In this document: positions 7,732 to 16,755 of the stretch, piece after piece | Numbering within the stretch: the stretch's first letter is position 1 | Layout of the letters: each line of letters begins with the position of its first letter | Source: an uncultured Oscillospiraceae bacterium | GTDB taxonomy: Bacteria > Bacillota > Clostridia > Oscillospirales > Oscillospiraceae | Direction: 5' to 3' | Length of the DNA stretch: 33,111 nucleotides | Assembly: GCA_934593275.1 (NCBI GenBank) | Contig: CAKTQE010000019.1 | Coordinates: 1 to 33,111 of the forward strand | Made by a program: the position numbers and the translations under genes | The notes under the pieces: generated by a model | Seen by the model: only the letters and a program-made list of their open reading frames with translations | What the model was told of the DNA's origin: nothing | Databases searched by the model: none

Positions 7732-7862
7732 TTTGTCTTTAGTATACCCGGCAGATGTGAAGAAAAAAAGTGACTAAATATTAAGTTCCTATGAAGTTGC
7801 GGCAAGATGGAGGGCTGTTTTTATCAAAAGTGCCAAGCAGTAAAAAAATACCGAAAAAATTG

Positions 7863-7891
7863 TTTACAATCAAGATTTGATGTGTTAATAT
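7863..7891 (+). promoter_or_regulatory. Candidate promoter of pckA
   Basis: TTTACA (7863-7868) and TAATAT (7886-7891) with a 17-base spacer. The -10 is imperfect (4 of 6). The start would lie near 7898, giving a leader of about 100 bases in which I recognise no known riboswitch. The region 7740-7900 is clearly AT-richer than the coding DNA around it. Confidence 0.5.
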
Positions 7892-7997
7892 GTATCCGGT
7901 GAACCTCGGACATTTTCTGGACGTTTACCAATTTGCGTTGAAAATCGGAGATTTAACCGAACTTTCACCCGAAATCATTATATAGGAGGACCCCATT

Positions 7998-9602
<1,605 letters not shown>

Positions 9603-9625
9603 ACGTATCCTTATTTGTATTCACT

Positions 9626-9658
9626 ATACCGGCAGAGGGATTTTCCCTCTGCTGGTAT
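9626..9658 (+). terminator. Long hairpin after pckA, without a T tract
   Basis: ATACCGGCAGAGGGA (9626-9640) pairs with TCCCTCTGCTGGTAT (9644-9658) over 15 positions with one G-T pair and a 3-base loop. It lies 24 bases past the pckA stop, but the next bases are CTGAAGG, not a T run. It may be a transcript-end stabiliser or an attenuating hairpin that lets some transcription reach the decarboxylase genes 100 bases on. Confidence 0.6.
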
Positions 9659-9761
9659 CTGAAGGTAAGCAGTAGGTGGGCGAATTTTTGCGCATAATCC
9701 CGGTTATACGTGAAAATTTCCCCATTTACTGCACAATATCTATTAACGGAGGTTCATACCA

Positions 9762-11171
9762 ATGGCTCAGAAAGTCCAATTCACTGAAACCGTCCTTCGT
9801 GATGCCAACCAGTCCCTGATGGCTACCCGTATGCCTTTTGCCGATATGGAGGGCATTCTTTCCACCATGGACAAGGCCGGTTATTATTCCGTCGAGTGCT
9901 GGGGCGGCGCCACCTTTGATAGCTGCCTGCGCTACCTGGACGAAGATCCCTGGGAGCGTCTGCGCTCCTTCCGCAAGGCCATGCCCAACACCCGTCTGCA
10001 GATGCTGCTCCGGGGCCAGAACCTGCTGGGCTACAAGCACTACCACGATGATGTGGTGGAGAAGTTTGTAGAGCTGTCCATCAAGAACGGCATTGACGTT
10101 CTGCGTATTTTCGACGCTCTGAACGATTTCCGCAACATCCGCACCGCTCTGGAGGCTACCAAGAAGTACGCCAACGCCAACACCGTGGCTTCCGGCTGCA
10201 TTTCCTACACCCAGTCCCCTGTACACACCCCCGCCAAGTACGCCGAGATGTGCAAAGAGCTGCAGAGCATGGGCTTTGACACCATCTGCCTGAAAGATAT
10301 GGCCGGTACCATGTCCCCCAACGAGGCCGAGCAGCTGTTCAAGGGCATTAAGGATGCCGGCGTGACCCTGCCCCTGGTGCTGCACACCCACTGCACCACC
10401 GGTATGGCTTACATGACCGTCATGAAGGCTGTGGAAGCCGGTGTGGACATCATCGACACCGCTACCTCCTGCTTCTCCAACGGTACCTCTCAGCCCGCCA
10501 CCGAGACCGTTTACTACGCCCTCAGCGAGCTGGGCATTGAGACCGGCCTGAATGAGGAAGTCATCAACAAGGTCAACGATTACTTCAAGCCCGTCAAGCA
10601 GAAGTACATCGACTCCGGCCGCATCAACCCCAAGTCCATGGGTACCGATGCCCAGGCTCTGGTTTACAAGGTTCCCGGCGGTATGCTCTCCAACATGATC
10701 GCCAACCTGACCGATATGCACGCCATGGACAAGTTCGATGCCGCTCTGGCCGAGATTCCCTCCGTCCGGAAAGACATGGGCTATCCTCCTCTGGTCACTC
10801 CTCTGTCCCAGATGGTGGGCAACCAGGCTGTTACCAATGTTCTGGTCGGTGAGCGTTACAAGAACATCTCCAAGGAAGTCAAGGCTTACTTCAAGGGCGA
10901 GTACGGCATTGCCCCCGCTCCTGTGGACGCCGACCTGGAGAAGCGCATCCTGGCCGAGGCCGGTATGGAAGCTCCTATGGACTGCCGTGTAGAGGACAGC
11001 AAGCGCACCGGTGAGGAGTTCACCGCTGCCAAGGCCGCCCTGGGCGATCTGGCTCAGAGCGAAGAGGATGTTATGAGCTACATCTGCTTCCCCGCCCAGG
11101 CTGAAAAGTTCCTGGAGGGCCGCAAGGCAAAGGAAGAGAACAAGGTTACCTATACCATTACCGAGGCATAA
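9762..11171 (+). CDS. oadA: Oxaloacetate decarboxylase alpha subunit / carboxyltransferase subunit
   Basis: The 469-residue carboxyltransferase has the DRE-TIM metallolyase motifs of OadA and pyruvate carboxylase subunit B: FTETVLRDANQSLMATR near the N-terminus, VLRIFDALND, CLKDMAGT with the active-site lysine region, and the metal-binding LHTHCTTG. It moves the carboxyl group from oxaloacetate to biotin. Unlike many OadA proteins it ends without its own biotinyl domain; the carrier is the separate gene at 11546. The adjacent OadG-like and beta-subunit genes argue for a membrane Na+ pump, not a pyruvate carboxylase. GGAGG is 9-10 bases before the ATG. Spacing to the next gene is 15 bases. Confidence 0.92.
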   Translation: MAQKVQFTETVLRDANQSLMATRMPFADMEGILSTMDKAGYYSVECWGGATFDSCLRYLDEDPWERLRSFRKAMPNTRLQMLLRGQNLLGYKHYHDDVVEKFVELSIKNGIDVLRIFDALNDFRNIRTALEATKKYANANTVASGCISYTQSPVHTPAKYAEMCKELQSMGFDTICLKDMAGTMSPNEAEQLFKGIKDAGVTLPLVLHTHCTTGMAYMTVMKAVEAGVDIIDTATSCFSNGTSQPATETVYYALSELGIETGLNEEVINKVNDYFKPVKQKYIDSGRINPKSMGTDAQALVYKVPGGMLSNMIANLTDMHAMDKFDAALAEIPSVRKDMGYPPLVTPLSQMVGNQAVTNVLVGERYKNISKEVKAYFKGEYGIAPAPVDADLEKRILAEAGMEAPMDCRVEDSKRTGEEFTAAKAALGDLAQSEEDVMSYICFPAQAEKFLEGRKAKEENKVTYTITEA

Positions 11172-11186
11172 GGAGGGTATCACGTT

Positions 11187-11543
11187 ATGATGCTTACTTC
11201 TGATATTTCCATTGGCGAAGCCGGCGTTTACGCGCTGCTGGGCTATGCGGTGGTGTTCTTCGGCCTGATCCTGCTGATGTGCGTGATCATCGCCATGGGC
11301 AAGTATTTTGCCGGGAAAGATGCCAAGCTGGCTGCCACTTCCGCCGCTGCCGCCAAGGCAACCGCACCCACTGCCCCTGCCGTTCCCGCCGCCCCCAAGG
11401 CTGTGGCCCCCGGCTCTGCCGGTGAGCTGCTGCTCCACGATGTTGAACCCAAGACTGCGGCCATGATTATGGCCATCGTAGCCGATAAGATGGGCAAGCC
11501 CCTGAACGAGCTGCGTTTCAAATCCATTAAGGAGGTCAAATAA
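11187..11543 (+). CDS. OadG-like gamma/delta subunit of the Na+-pumping decarboxylase
   Basis: This 118-residue protein has one transmembrane helix (about residues 15-37: YALLGYAVVFFGLILLMCVIIAMG, shown in part), an Ala/Pro-rich linker (about 48-78), and a short charged C-terminal segment. The layout matches the OadG/MmdD family, small subunits that assemble the carboxyltransferase and carrier onto the membrane beta subunit. A stretch resembling an acyl-CoA-carboxylase delta fold (AAMIMAIVADKMGKPLNELR) follows the linker. AGGAGG stands before the ATG at 11187, and a second ATG directly follows it. The gene sits 2 bases before the biotin carrier gene, so coupling is likely. Confidence 0.85.
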   Translation: MMLTSDISIGEAGVYALLGYAVVFFGLILLMCVIIAMGKYFAGKDAKLAATSAAAAKATAPTAPAVPAAPKAVAPGSAGELLLHDVEPKTAAMIMAIVADKMGKPLNELRFKSIKEVK

Positions 11544-11545
11544 TC

Positions 11546-11950
11546 ATGAAATACAAAGTGACTTTGAAAGGCCGTACTTACGAAGTCGAGGTGGAAGCCG
11601 GCGAGGCCATGTTGCTTGACGAGTACGAAGCCATTGCGCCTTCCGCTCCCGCCGCTGCTCCTGCCGCCGCCGCTCCCGCTGCTGCCGCTCCTGCCGCTGC
11701 CCCCGCTCCCGCCGCCGCTCCCGTGGTGACCGGTGCTGGTGAAGCCGTCAACGCCCCCATGCCCGGCAACATCCTGAAAGTCAACGTGACCGCCGGTCAG
11801 GCTGTCAAGTCCGGTGACGTTCTGTGCGTGCTGGAGGCTATGAAGATGGAGAACGAGATCATGGCTCCCAAGGACGGAACCGTTACCCAGGTTCTGGTCT
11901 CCAAGGGCTCCAATGTGGACACTGGGGCGCCTCTGGTCGTGATCGGTTAA
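11546..11950 (+). CDS. Biotin carboxyl carrier subunit of the decarboxylase
   Basis: The 134-residue biotin/lipoyl-domain protein carries the biotinylation motif EAMKMEN with the acceptor lysine at K100. The N-terminal 30 residues form a small separate segment, residues about 31-60 are an almost pure Ala/Pro linker, and the C-terminal 70 residues form the carrier domain (NAPMPGNILKVNV to the end). It shuttles the carboxyl group from the alpha subunit to the membrane beta subunit. The layout is that of GcdC/MmdC carriers; the linker gives the domain its swing. AAGGAGG lies just before the ATG within the end of the upstream gene. Confidence 0.93.
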   Translation: MKYKVTLKGRTYEVEVEAGEAMLLDEYEAIAPSAPAAAPAAAAPAAAAPAAAPAPAAAPVVTGAGEAVNAPMPGNILKVNVTAGQAVKSGDVLCVLEAMKMENEIMAPKDGTVTQVLVSKGSNVDTGAPLVVIG

Positions 11951-11962
11951 GGAGGGCTTCCA

Positions 11963-13174
11963 ATGAATGTTGGCGCAATCCTGCTGAAGCTCTGGAATAA
12001 CTCCGGCTTTGCCGCGATTATTACCGGCTTCGTATCCAATAACGGCTGGCAGAACCTGGTGATGCTGGCCATCGCCTGTGTACTGCTGTACCTGGCCATT
12101 GTCAAGAAGTTTGAGCCGCTGCTGCTGGTGGGTATTGCCTTTGGCTGTCTGCTGACCAACCTGCCCAACGCGGGCCTGTACCATCAGAACCTGTGGGATG
12201 CCTTTATGGACCCCTCCAGCCCCATGTATCACAGCTTCGGCCAGATCATGCGGGAGGGCGGTCTGCTGGACATCTTCTACATCGGCGTCAAGACAAGCCT
12301 CTACCCCTGCCTGATTTTCATGGGCGTTGGTGCCATGACCGATTTTGGTCCCTTGCTCTCCAACCCCAAGAGCCTGCTGCTGGGTGCTGCCGCACAGCTG
12401 GGCGTATTCGTTGCGTTCTTCGGTGCCGTTTGCATGGGCTTTACCGGCCGTGAAGCCGCTTCCATCGGCATCATCGGCGGCGCGGACGGCCCCACCGCCA
12501 TCTTCCTGACCACCCGTCTGGCCCCCCATCTGCTGGGTGCCATCGCCGTGGCAGCTTATTCCTACATGGCCCTGATCCCTCTGATCCAGCCCCCCATTAT
12601 GAATCTGCTGACCTCCTCCGAGGCCCGGAAAATCAAGATGGTTCAGACCCGGAACGTGAGCAAGACCGAGAAGATCATCTTCCCCATCCTGGTCACCATG
12701 TTCGTGGCTCTGCTGCTGCCTGACACGGCCCCTCTGATCGGCTGCCTGATGCTGGGCAACCTGTTCAAAGAGACCGGCTGCACCGAGCGTCTGTCTGACA
12801 CCGTGCAGAATGCCCTGATGAACATTGTTACCATTCTGCTGTCCACCGCCGTTGGCTCCACCATGGTGGGTTCCACCTTCCTGACCGCTCAGACTCTGAA
12901 AATCGTTGTTCTGGGCGTGGTCGCTTTCGGCATCTCCACCGCCGGTGGTCTGCTGGGCGGCGACGTGATGTGCTGGGCCACCAAGGGCAAGGTCAACCCC
13001 CTGATCGGCTCCGCCGGTGTTTCCGCCGTGCCGATGGCCGCCCGTGTTTCCAACAAGGAAGGCCAGAAAGCCAACCCCGCAAACTTCCTGCTGATGCACG
13101 CCATGGGCCCCAACGTGGCCGGTGTCATCGGCTCCGCCATCGCCGCAGGCTTCCTGCTGAGCGTATTCGGCTAA
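11963..13174 (+). CDS. oadB: Na+-translocating decarboxylase beta subunit
   Basis: The 403-residue multi-span membrane protein decarboxylates carboxybiotin and couples this to Na+ export. It belongs to the OadB/MmdB/GcdB family: several hydrophobic segments, the conserved [13 protein letters not shown] re-entrant region (about residues 170-185), and [13 protein letters not shown] plus [15 protein letters not shown] near the C-terminus, where family Na+-binding residues lie. It is last in the four-gene cluster, 12 bases after the carrier gene and preceded by AAGGAGG. A strong terminator follows. The substrate (oxaloacetate versus another beta-keto acid or acyl-CoA) is set by the alpha subunit, here best read as oxaloacetate. 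Confidence 0.94.
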   Translation: MNVGAILLKLWNNSGFAAIITGFVSNNGWQNLVMLAIACVLLYLAIVKKFEPLLLVGIAFGCLLTNLPNAGLYHQNLWDAFMDPSSPMYHSFGQIMREGGLLDIFYIGVKTSLYPCLIFMGVGAMTDFGPLLSNPKSLLLGAAAQLGVFVAFFGAVCMGFTGREAASIGIIGGADGPTAIFLTTRLAPHLLGAIAVAAYSYMALIPLIQPPIMNLLTSSEARKIKMVQTRNVSKTEKIIFPILVTMFVALLLPDTAPLIGCLMLGNLFKETGCTERLSDTVQNALMNIVTILLSTAVGSTMVGSTFLTAQTLKIVVLGVVAFGISTAGGLLGGDVMCWATKGKVNPLIGSAGVSAVPMAARVSNKEGQKANPANFLLMHAMGPNVAGVIGSAIAAGFLLSVFG

Positions 13175-13180
13175 ACACAC

Positions 13181-13219
13181 AAAAAACCGCTTCGGGCTTC
13201 GGCCCGAGGCGGGTTTTTT
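13181..13219 (+). terminator. Rho-independent terminator of the oad cluster
   Basis: AAAAAACCGCTTCGGGC and GCCCGAGGCGGGTTTTTT form a long GC stem ending in six T. The T tract runs directly into the TTGACAG array of repeat copy C. Confidence 0.92.
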
Positions 13220-13533
13220 AGTTGACAGTGAACAGTTGACAGTTATTGGGGCGACCAACGTTGTTCATTTGTATCCATTCGTTAAAGTATGTAGGGGCGG
13301 CAATAATAACCTGTGAGGATGAATGGTATTCCCCCATATACGGAACAATGTAGCGGCGTTGACCCAACGATGAAATCAATGTGTGATTGCCCCCGGCAAT
13401 CATTTGATTTTGATTCGCTGCGCGGAGCACCACCATCCAGCCCCGGCGAGGGGCTGGCTCCGTGACGAATATAACCCGTGCGGTTGAATGGAAATACCTC
13501 CCGACATGTCATTCCTCCACTCCGCTTGCGCTG
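13215..13533 (+). repeat. Composite intergenic repeat, copy C (rearranged)
   Basis: It starts with a shortened heptad array (TTGACAG, TGAACAG, TTGACAG, TTATT; 13222-13246) set on the T tract of the oad terminator. Modules known from other copies then appear in different order: the ACCAACGTTGTTCATTT stretch (inverted match to 7525-7550), GTAGGGGCGGC, the GATTGCCCCCGGCAATCAT hairpin (about 13385-13403), the CCAGCCCC/GGGGCTGG hairpin (about 13437-13457), and a TGTCATTCCTCCACTCCGC string (13506-13524) that looks like the long hairpin with its middle deleted. No gene is supported in 13220-13550. Confidence 0.8.
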
Positions 13534-13550
13534 GTCCGGTAAAAAATTTC

Positions 13551-13578
13551 TGGACAATCCGGGATTATCCTGTATAAT
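13551..13578 (+). promoter_or_regulatory. Sigma-A-like promoter of the pilin-like gene
   Basis: TGGACA (13551-13556) and a perfect TATAAT (13573-13578), spacer 16. It begins about 20 bases after the end of repeat copy C. Confidence 0.75.
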
Positions 13579-13612
13579 AAACCCAGAAATAAAAGAAAGG
13601 GGTTTAAAACCT

Positions 13613-14035
13613 ATGAAACGAAACCAAAAAGGCTTTACCCTCATGGAAATGCTCATCGTGGTGGCCATCATCGCCGTCCTGGTGGCCATCGCCATCCCCA
13701 CGTTCACCGCCCAACTCCACAAAGCCCGTGTCGCCGCCGACTGGGCCAACGTCCGGGCCTATTACGCACAAATCCAGGCGGATTATATGCTGACGGGGGA
13801 GAAGAATCCGAAAGTAAAGCTATGGCATGTAACTGGGGAGTACCCAGATACAACAACCATTACATTCCTTGATGGAACAAGTGTGAAGTTGCAGGCTGGT
13901 ATATACTGGGTCGTGTTTAACGATGAAGACGGAGATAAACGCAGCGGTTATACAGTAGCATATCAGTGGTCTGACGGAGACAAGACTTGCGAAAAAATCT
14001 TTGGCGATATGGGAGAAGAACAACCAACTCCCTAA
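13613..14035 (+). CDS. Type IV pilin-like / pseudopilin protein with class III signal
   Basis: The 140-residue product starts MKRNQKGFTLMEMLIVV: a short basic leader, the prepilin peptidase site G7|F8, the conserved Glu at mature position 5 (E12), and a hydrophobic helix to about residue 32. It would be membrane-inserted, cleaved, methylated and assembled by type IV pilus or type II secretion-like machinery, none of which is encoded nearby. The globular C-terminus (about 60-140) is acidic and unrecognised. The start at 13613 is chosen because it opens the prepilin signal and follows an AAAGAAAGGGG sequence; a longer frame back to 13478 would run through repeat DNA. Base use changes inside the gene from GC-rich to AT-richer near codon 60. 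Confidence 0.85.
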   Translation: MKRNQKGFTLMEMLIVVAIIAVLVAIAIPTFTAQLHKARVAADWANVRAYYAQIQADYMLTGEKNPKVKLWHVTGEYPDTTTITFLDGTSVKLQAGIYWVVFNDEDGDKRSGYTVAYQWSDGDKTCEKIFGDMGEEQPTP

Positions 14036-14042
14036 AAGAACC

Positions 14043-14079
14043 GGGACACCCTCCCAAAACCAGAGGGTGTCCCTTTTTT
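14043..14079 (+). terminator. Rho-independent terminator of the pilin-like gene
   Basis: GGGACACCCTC (14043-14053) and GAGGGTGTCCC (14063-14073) form an 11-bp stem followed by six T (14074-14079). Confidence 0.93.
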
Positions 14080-14120
14080 GCACAAAAAACGCCACGATTC
14101 CCCACCATCACCCCAAAGCC

Positions 14121-14159
14121 CGGAACAAAAGCTTCCCCGACCGGGAAGCTTTTGTTCCG
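14121..14159. repeat. Perfect 17-bp-arm palindrome (hairpin module)
   Basis: Arm 14121-14137 (CGGAACAAAAGCTTCCC) is the exact reverse complement of 14143-14159 around a 5-base loop. A shorter relative is at 652-676. It reads as a terminator-like hairpin on both strands. Confidence 0.8.
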
Positions 14160-14530
14160 TGTATCGGGTGGTACCCCCCACTGTAGCGGCGGCAATCTGC
14201 CGCGATTGGCCGTAAGGCCACTCGTTGGGCGTTCGTATCTGTAGCATCCCACGGTGCCAGCCCCTCGCCGGGGCTGGAGTGGCGATGAATCATCGCCGCT
14301 ACATTGTTCCGTGTATTGGGTTATACCATTCACCGGAACAGGTTGTATTTGCCACGTGGCGGGCGGCAGGTTGCCGCCCCTACGATACATTTGTTAAAAA
14401 TACCGTATATTTTACGTGTCTATCCACGTTTTGCGTTTTGAAAAATGCGAAAACATGGTACATTGCCGCCGCTACAGTGGGGTACCGCGTATCGGGTCAT
14501 ATCATTCAACCCTCCCGGTTGCTTTCTACC
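14160..14530. repeat. Composite intergenic repeat, copy D
   Basis: It includes CCACTGTAGCGGCGGCAATC (from about 14179), a CCAGCCCC/GGGGCTGG hairpin (about 14250-14278), GTGGCGGGCGGCAGGTTGCC (about 14355-14374), and a stretch at 14377-14451 that matches the reverse complement of 26783-26858 upstream of proB. No heptad array was found here. Open frames across it are not convincing as genes. The right end contributes the -35 region of the next gene's promoter. Confidence 0.8.
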
Positions 14531-14547
14531 CCCAGTTCTGGTATACT
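14519..14547 (+). promoter_or_regulatory. Extended -10 promoter of the isochorismatase-like gene
   Basis: TATACT (14542-14547) preceded by TGG (extended -10), with TTGCTT (14519-14524) at 17 bases. The -35 match is weak, but an extended -10 can compensate. The leader would be only about 20 bases. Confidence 0.6.
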
Positions 14548-14574
14548 TATTCTGAAAAATAAAAAAGGAAAACG

Positions 14575-15087
14575 GTGAATGCCATGAATTATTTGATTGT
14601 TATTGACATGCAGGTGGACTTTATTTCCGGGTCTCTGGGTTCTGACCGGGCGCGGGGGATCGTGCCGAGGGTGGTGGAATTGGTCAAGGGCTTTGACGGG
14701 AAAGTGATTTTCACCCGGGATACCCATGGGAAAAACTATCTGCGGACCCAGGAGGGGCGGAATTTGCCGGTGGAGCATTGCATTCAGGGGACTCCGGGGT
14801 GGCAGATTTGTCCGGAACTGGGGGTATATGCCGAGAACATTGTGGACAAACTGAGCTTTGGCAGCATTTCTCTGCCCCGGATTTTGGCCCAGGAGGGGAC
14901 ACCGGAGTCCATTACCCTGTGCGGACTGTGTACGGATATTTGCGTGATCTCCAACGCCATGATCCTGAAAAGTGCCTTTCCGGAGACCCTGGTCCGGGTG
15001 GCTTCCGGGGCTTGCGCCGGTGTGACGGAAAAGAGCCACGAAACGGCCCTGGCCGCCATGGAAGCAGTGCAAATTCAGATAATCTGA
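14575..15087 (+). CDS. Isochorismatase-family cysteine hydrolase (nicotinamidase-like)
   Basis: This 170-residue cytoplasmic hydrolase has the family catalytic triad in order: Asp in VIDMQVDF near the N-terminus, Lys in VDKLSFGS in the middle, and the nucleophilic Cys in LCGLCTDICVISNA (the ICV cysteine). Single-domain proteins of this size hydrolyse amides such as nicotinamide; the spacing and the DTH-like metal region (FTRDTHGKNY) suit a nicotinamidase-type enzyme, but the substrate is not certain. The GTG at 14575 is 5 bases from AAGGA and is preferred; an ATG at 14584 is the alternative and would give 167 residues. Single gene, convergent with htrA. Confidence 0.85.
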   Translation: MNAMNYLIVIDMQVDFISGSLGSDRARGIVPRVVELVKGFDGKVIFTRDTHGKNYLRTQEGRNLPVEHCIQGTPGWQICPELGVYAENIVDKLSFGSISLPRILAQEGTPESITLCGLCTDICVISNAMILKSAFPETLVRVASGACAGVTEKSHETALAAMEAVQIQII

Positions 15088-15099
15088 GAGAACAAAAAT

Positions 15100-15137
15100 A
15101 CCGGGGCGCATCGGATTTTGTACCGATGCGCCCCGGT
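15100..15137. terminator. Bidirectional terminator between the isochorismatase-like gene and htrA
   Basis: ACCGGGGCGCATCGG (15100-15114) pairs perfectly with CCGATGCGCCCCGGT (15123-15137). The minus strand continues into ATTTTTGTT, serving htrA; the plus strand continues into GTTGTTTT. Confidence 0.9.
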
Positions 15138-15157
15138 GTTGTTTTGGTTATTTTTCA

Positions 15158-16501
15158 TCAATACCCGCCGAAGCCCCAGCCAAAGGGGAAAGTGCCGTAG
15201 CCCTGGGAGCCTTGAGAACCCTGGGAGTCCTGGGTACTCTGCTGCTGGACGGACTGGCTTTCCTGGTTGGCGGACTGGACCTGGCGGCCCACGGTGACGG
15301 TGAGGGTCAGGGTTTCGCCCTGGCGGTAGACGGTGAGGGTCAGCTCATCGCCGGGTTTGGAAGCCCGGACCAGCTTCACCAGGTCGTTTTGGGACGTGAT
15401 GTCCGTATCCCCCACCTTGGTGATGATGTCGTTGACCTGAAGACCGGCGGTTTCCGCGGGGCTGTCCTTGGTGATGGCCTGGACGGAGGCACCGCTGGGC
15501 AGACCGTACTTCTGGGTCTCGGAGCTGACGGAGAGGACACTGACGCCGATATAGGGCTTTTCAATGTAGCCGTTCTCAATAATGCTCTTGACGATGCCAT
15601 ACACATGGTTCATGGGGATGGCGAAGCCGATGTTGTCGACGGAAGCGGTGGAGGAGGAAGAAGAGCTGGAATACTTGGCGTTGGTAATGCCAATGACCTC
15701 CCCGTGCATGTTAAACAGGGCACCGCCGGAGTTGCCGGAGTTGATGGCGCAGTCGGTCTGAATCAAATCCATGGTGGAGCCACGGGAAATGGTGACCTCC
15801 CGGTCCAAAGCACTGATGATGCCGGAGGTTTCGGAGAAGGTCAGCTCTCCCAAGGGGTTGCCGATGGCCACCACCTCGTCGCCCACATTCAGCTTGTCGG
15901 AGTCACCGATGACCACAGGGGTCAGGCCCTGGGCCTCGATTTTCAGCACCGCCACATCGTTGCTCTCGTCGTAGCCAATGAGCTTGGCATCGTAATTGGT
16001 GCCGTCATAGGTGGAGACGGTGATGGAGGTGGCACCGGAGACCACGTGATAGTTGGTCAGGATATAGCCGTCATCGGAGAAGATGAAGCCGGAACCGGCG
16101 GCGGCACCGGTGGTCTGCTGGCCCCAGAAATTGGTGGTCACAAGACTGGTGACAATGCCCACGGTGGAGTTCACGTTGGCGGCATAGACCTCCGCGGCGG
16201 TAAGGGTCTTGGAGGAGTCGATTTCCTGAACTTTCAGGGCCGAGGTCTCCCGAACGCCCTGCATGACGGTGGAAACGCCGTCAGAATAAACGCTCTCGCC
16301 TTTGCCGCCCTGGGCAAGTTTCGTACCCAGGAACGCCCCGCCAATGCCGCAGCCGCCGCCTACCAGGGCGCAGCACAGCACCAGGGCCACGGCCCCTTTT
16401 GCGCCCTTTTTCTTGGGGCTTGCCTTGGGGGGAATGGGGGGCATCCCGGTATTTTCAGGGGGATTGTTTTCGTAAATGGAATCGTCATAGTATTCGCTCA
16501 T
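15158..16501 (-). CDS. htrA: HtrA/DegP-family serine protease with PDZ domain
   Basis: This 447-residue membrane-anchored protease acts outside the membrane on misfolded or surface proteins. A cytosolic N-terminus rich in Pro and Lys leads to one transmembrane helix (about 36-60). The trypsin-like domain has the catalytic triad H152 (TNYHVVSGA), D182 (ESNDVAVLKI) and S258 (INSGNSGGALF). A single PDZ domain covers about 315-405. The C-terminal 35 residues are a Gln/Ser/Gly-rich tail ending in an aromatic-glycine string (FPFGWGFGGY), not part of the usual fold. AAGGAG lies upstream of the ATG. It is divergent from the Na+/Pi cotransporter. GTTCAGAA occurs twice near 16590-16610 in the shared upstream region, a possible operator. 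Confidence 0.95.
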   Translation of the reverse strand: MSEYYDDSIYENNPPENTGMPPIPPKASPKKKGAKGAVALVLCCALVGGGCGIGGAFLGTKLAQGGKGESVYSDGVSTVMQGVRETSALKVQEIDSSKTLTAAEVYAANVNSTVGIVTSLVTTNFWGQQTTGAAAGSGFIFSDDGYILTNYHVVSGATSITVSTYDGTNYDAKLIGYDESNDVAVLKIEAQGLTPVVIGDSDKLNVGDEVVAIGNPLGELTFSETSGIISALDREVTISRGSTMDLIQTDCAINSGNSGGALFNMHGEVIGITNAKYSSSSSSSTASVDNIGFAIPMNHVYGIVKSIIENGYIEKPYIGVSVLSVSSETQKYGLPSGASVQAITKDSPAETAGLQVNDIITKVGDTDITSQNDLVKLVRASKPGDELTLTVYRQGETLTLTVTVGRQVQSANQESQSVQQQSTQDSQGSQGSQGYGTFPFGWGFGGY

Positions 16502-16662
16502 GGTCTATACAGCTCCTTTTGCTGGTATCTTTTCTTTACATCCATACTGTACCACGGAATTCTGAAATGAAACTTAAATTAGTTCTGAACGATTTGTGAA
16601 TTCTGAACGCCTTGGGGGCAGGGGGCATTTTTCCCAAAAAATGACCACTTATGAAAAAATTG

Positions 16663-16691
16663 TTGCAATGCCGCCCAACGGCTGGTATACT
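16663..16691 (+). promoter_or_regulatory. Extended -10 promoter of the Na+/phosphate cotransporter gene
   Basis: TTGCAA (16663-16668), 17-base spacer, TATACT (16686-16691) preceded by TGG. The start would be near 16698, about 58 bases before the GTG start codon. This contradicts the longer frame beginning at 16651, which starts upstream of the promoter. Confidence 0.75.
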
Positions 16692-16755
16692 TGTAAAGAA
16701 TGTGTATAACACTTTTTTACAAAGGAAACCAGATTTTCATATAGGGGGTACTTTC

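Noticed and set aside
9762..11171. Pyruvate carboxylase subunit B instead of OadA
   Set aside because: The motifs fit both, but adjacent OadG-like, carrier and membrane beta-subunit genes indicate a Na+-pumping decarboxylase and no biotin carboxylase gene is present.
9726..11438. A 570-codon open frame on the minus strand opposite oadA
   Set aside because: Same reason: a shadow of a highly biased real gene.
11243..13258. A 671-codon open frame on the minus strand across the oad genes
   Set aside because: It mirrors strongly coding plus-strand genes with biased codons; its translation is low-complexity Gly/His/Gln-rich and has no ribosome binding site.
13916..14400. Minus-strand open frames over the pilin end and copy D
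   Set aside because: They run through terminators and palindromes and show no coding pattern.
16651..16755. N-terminal extension of the Na+/phosphate cotransporter
   Set aside because: The best promoter lies inside it, and the GTG at 16756 has a good ribosome binding site just before the first membrane helix.
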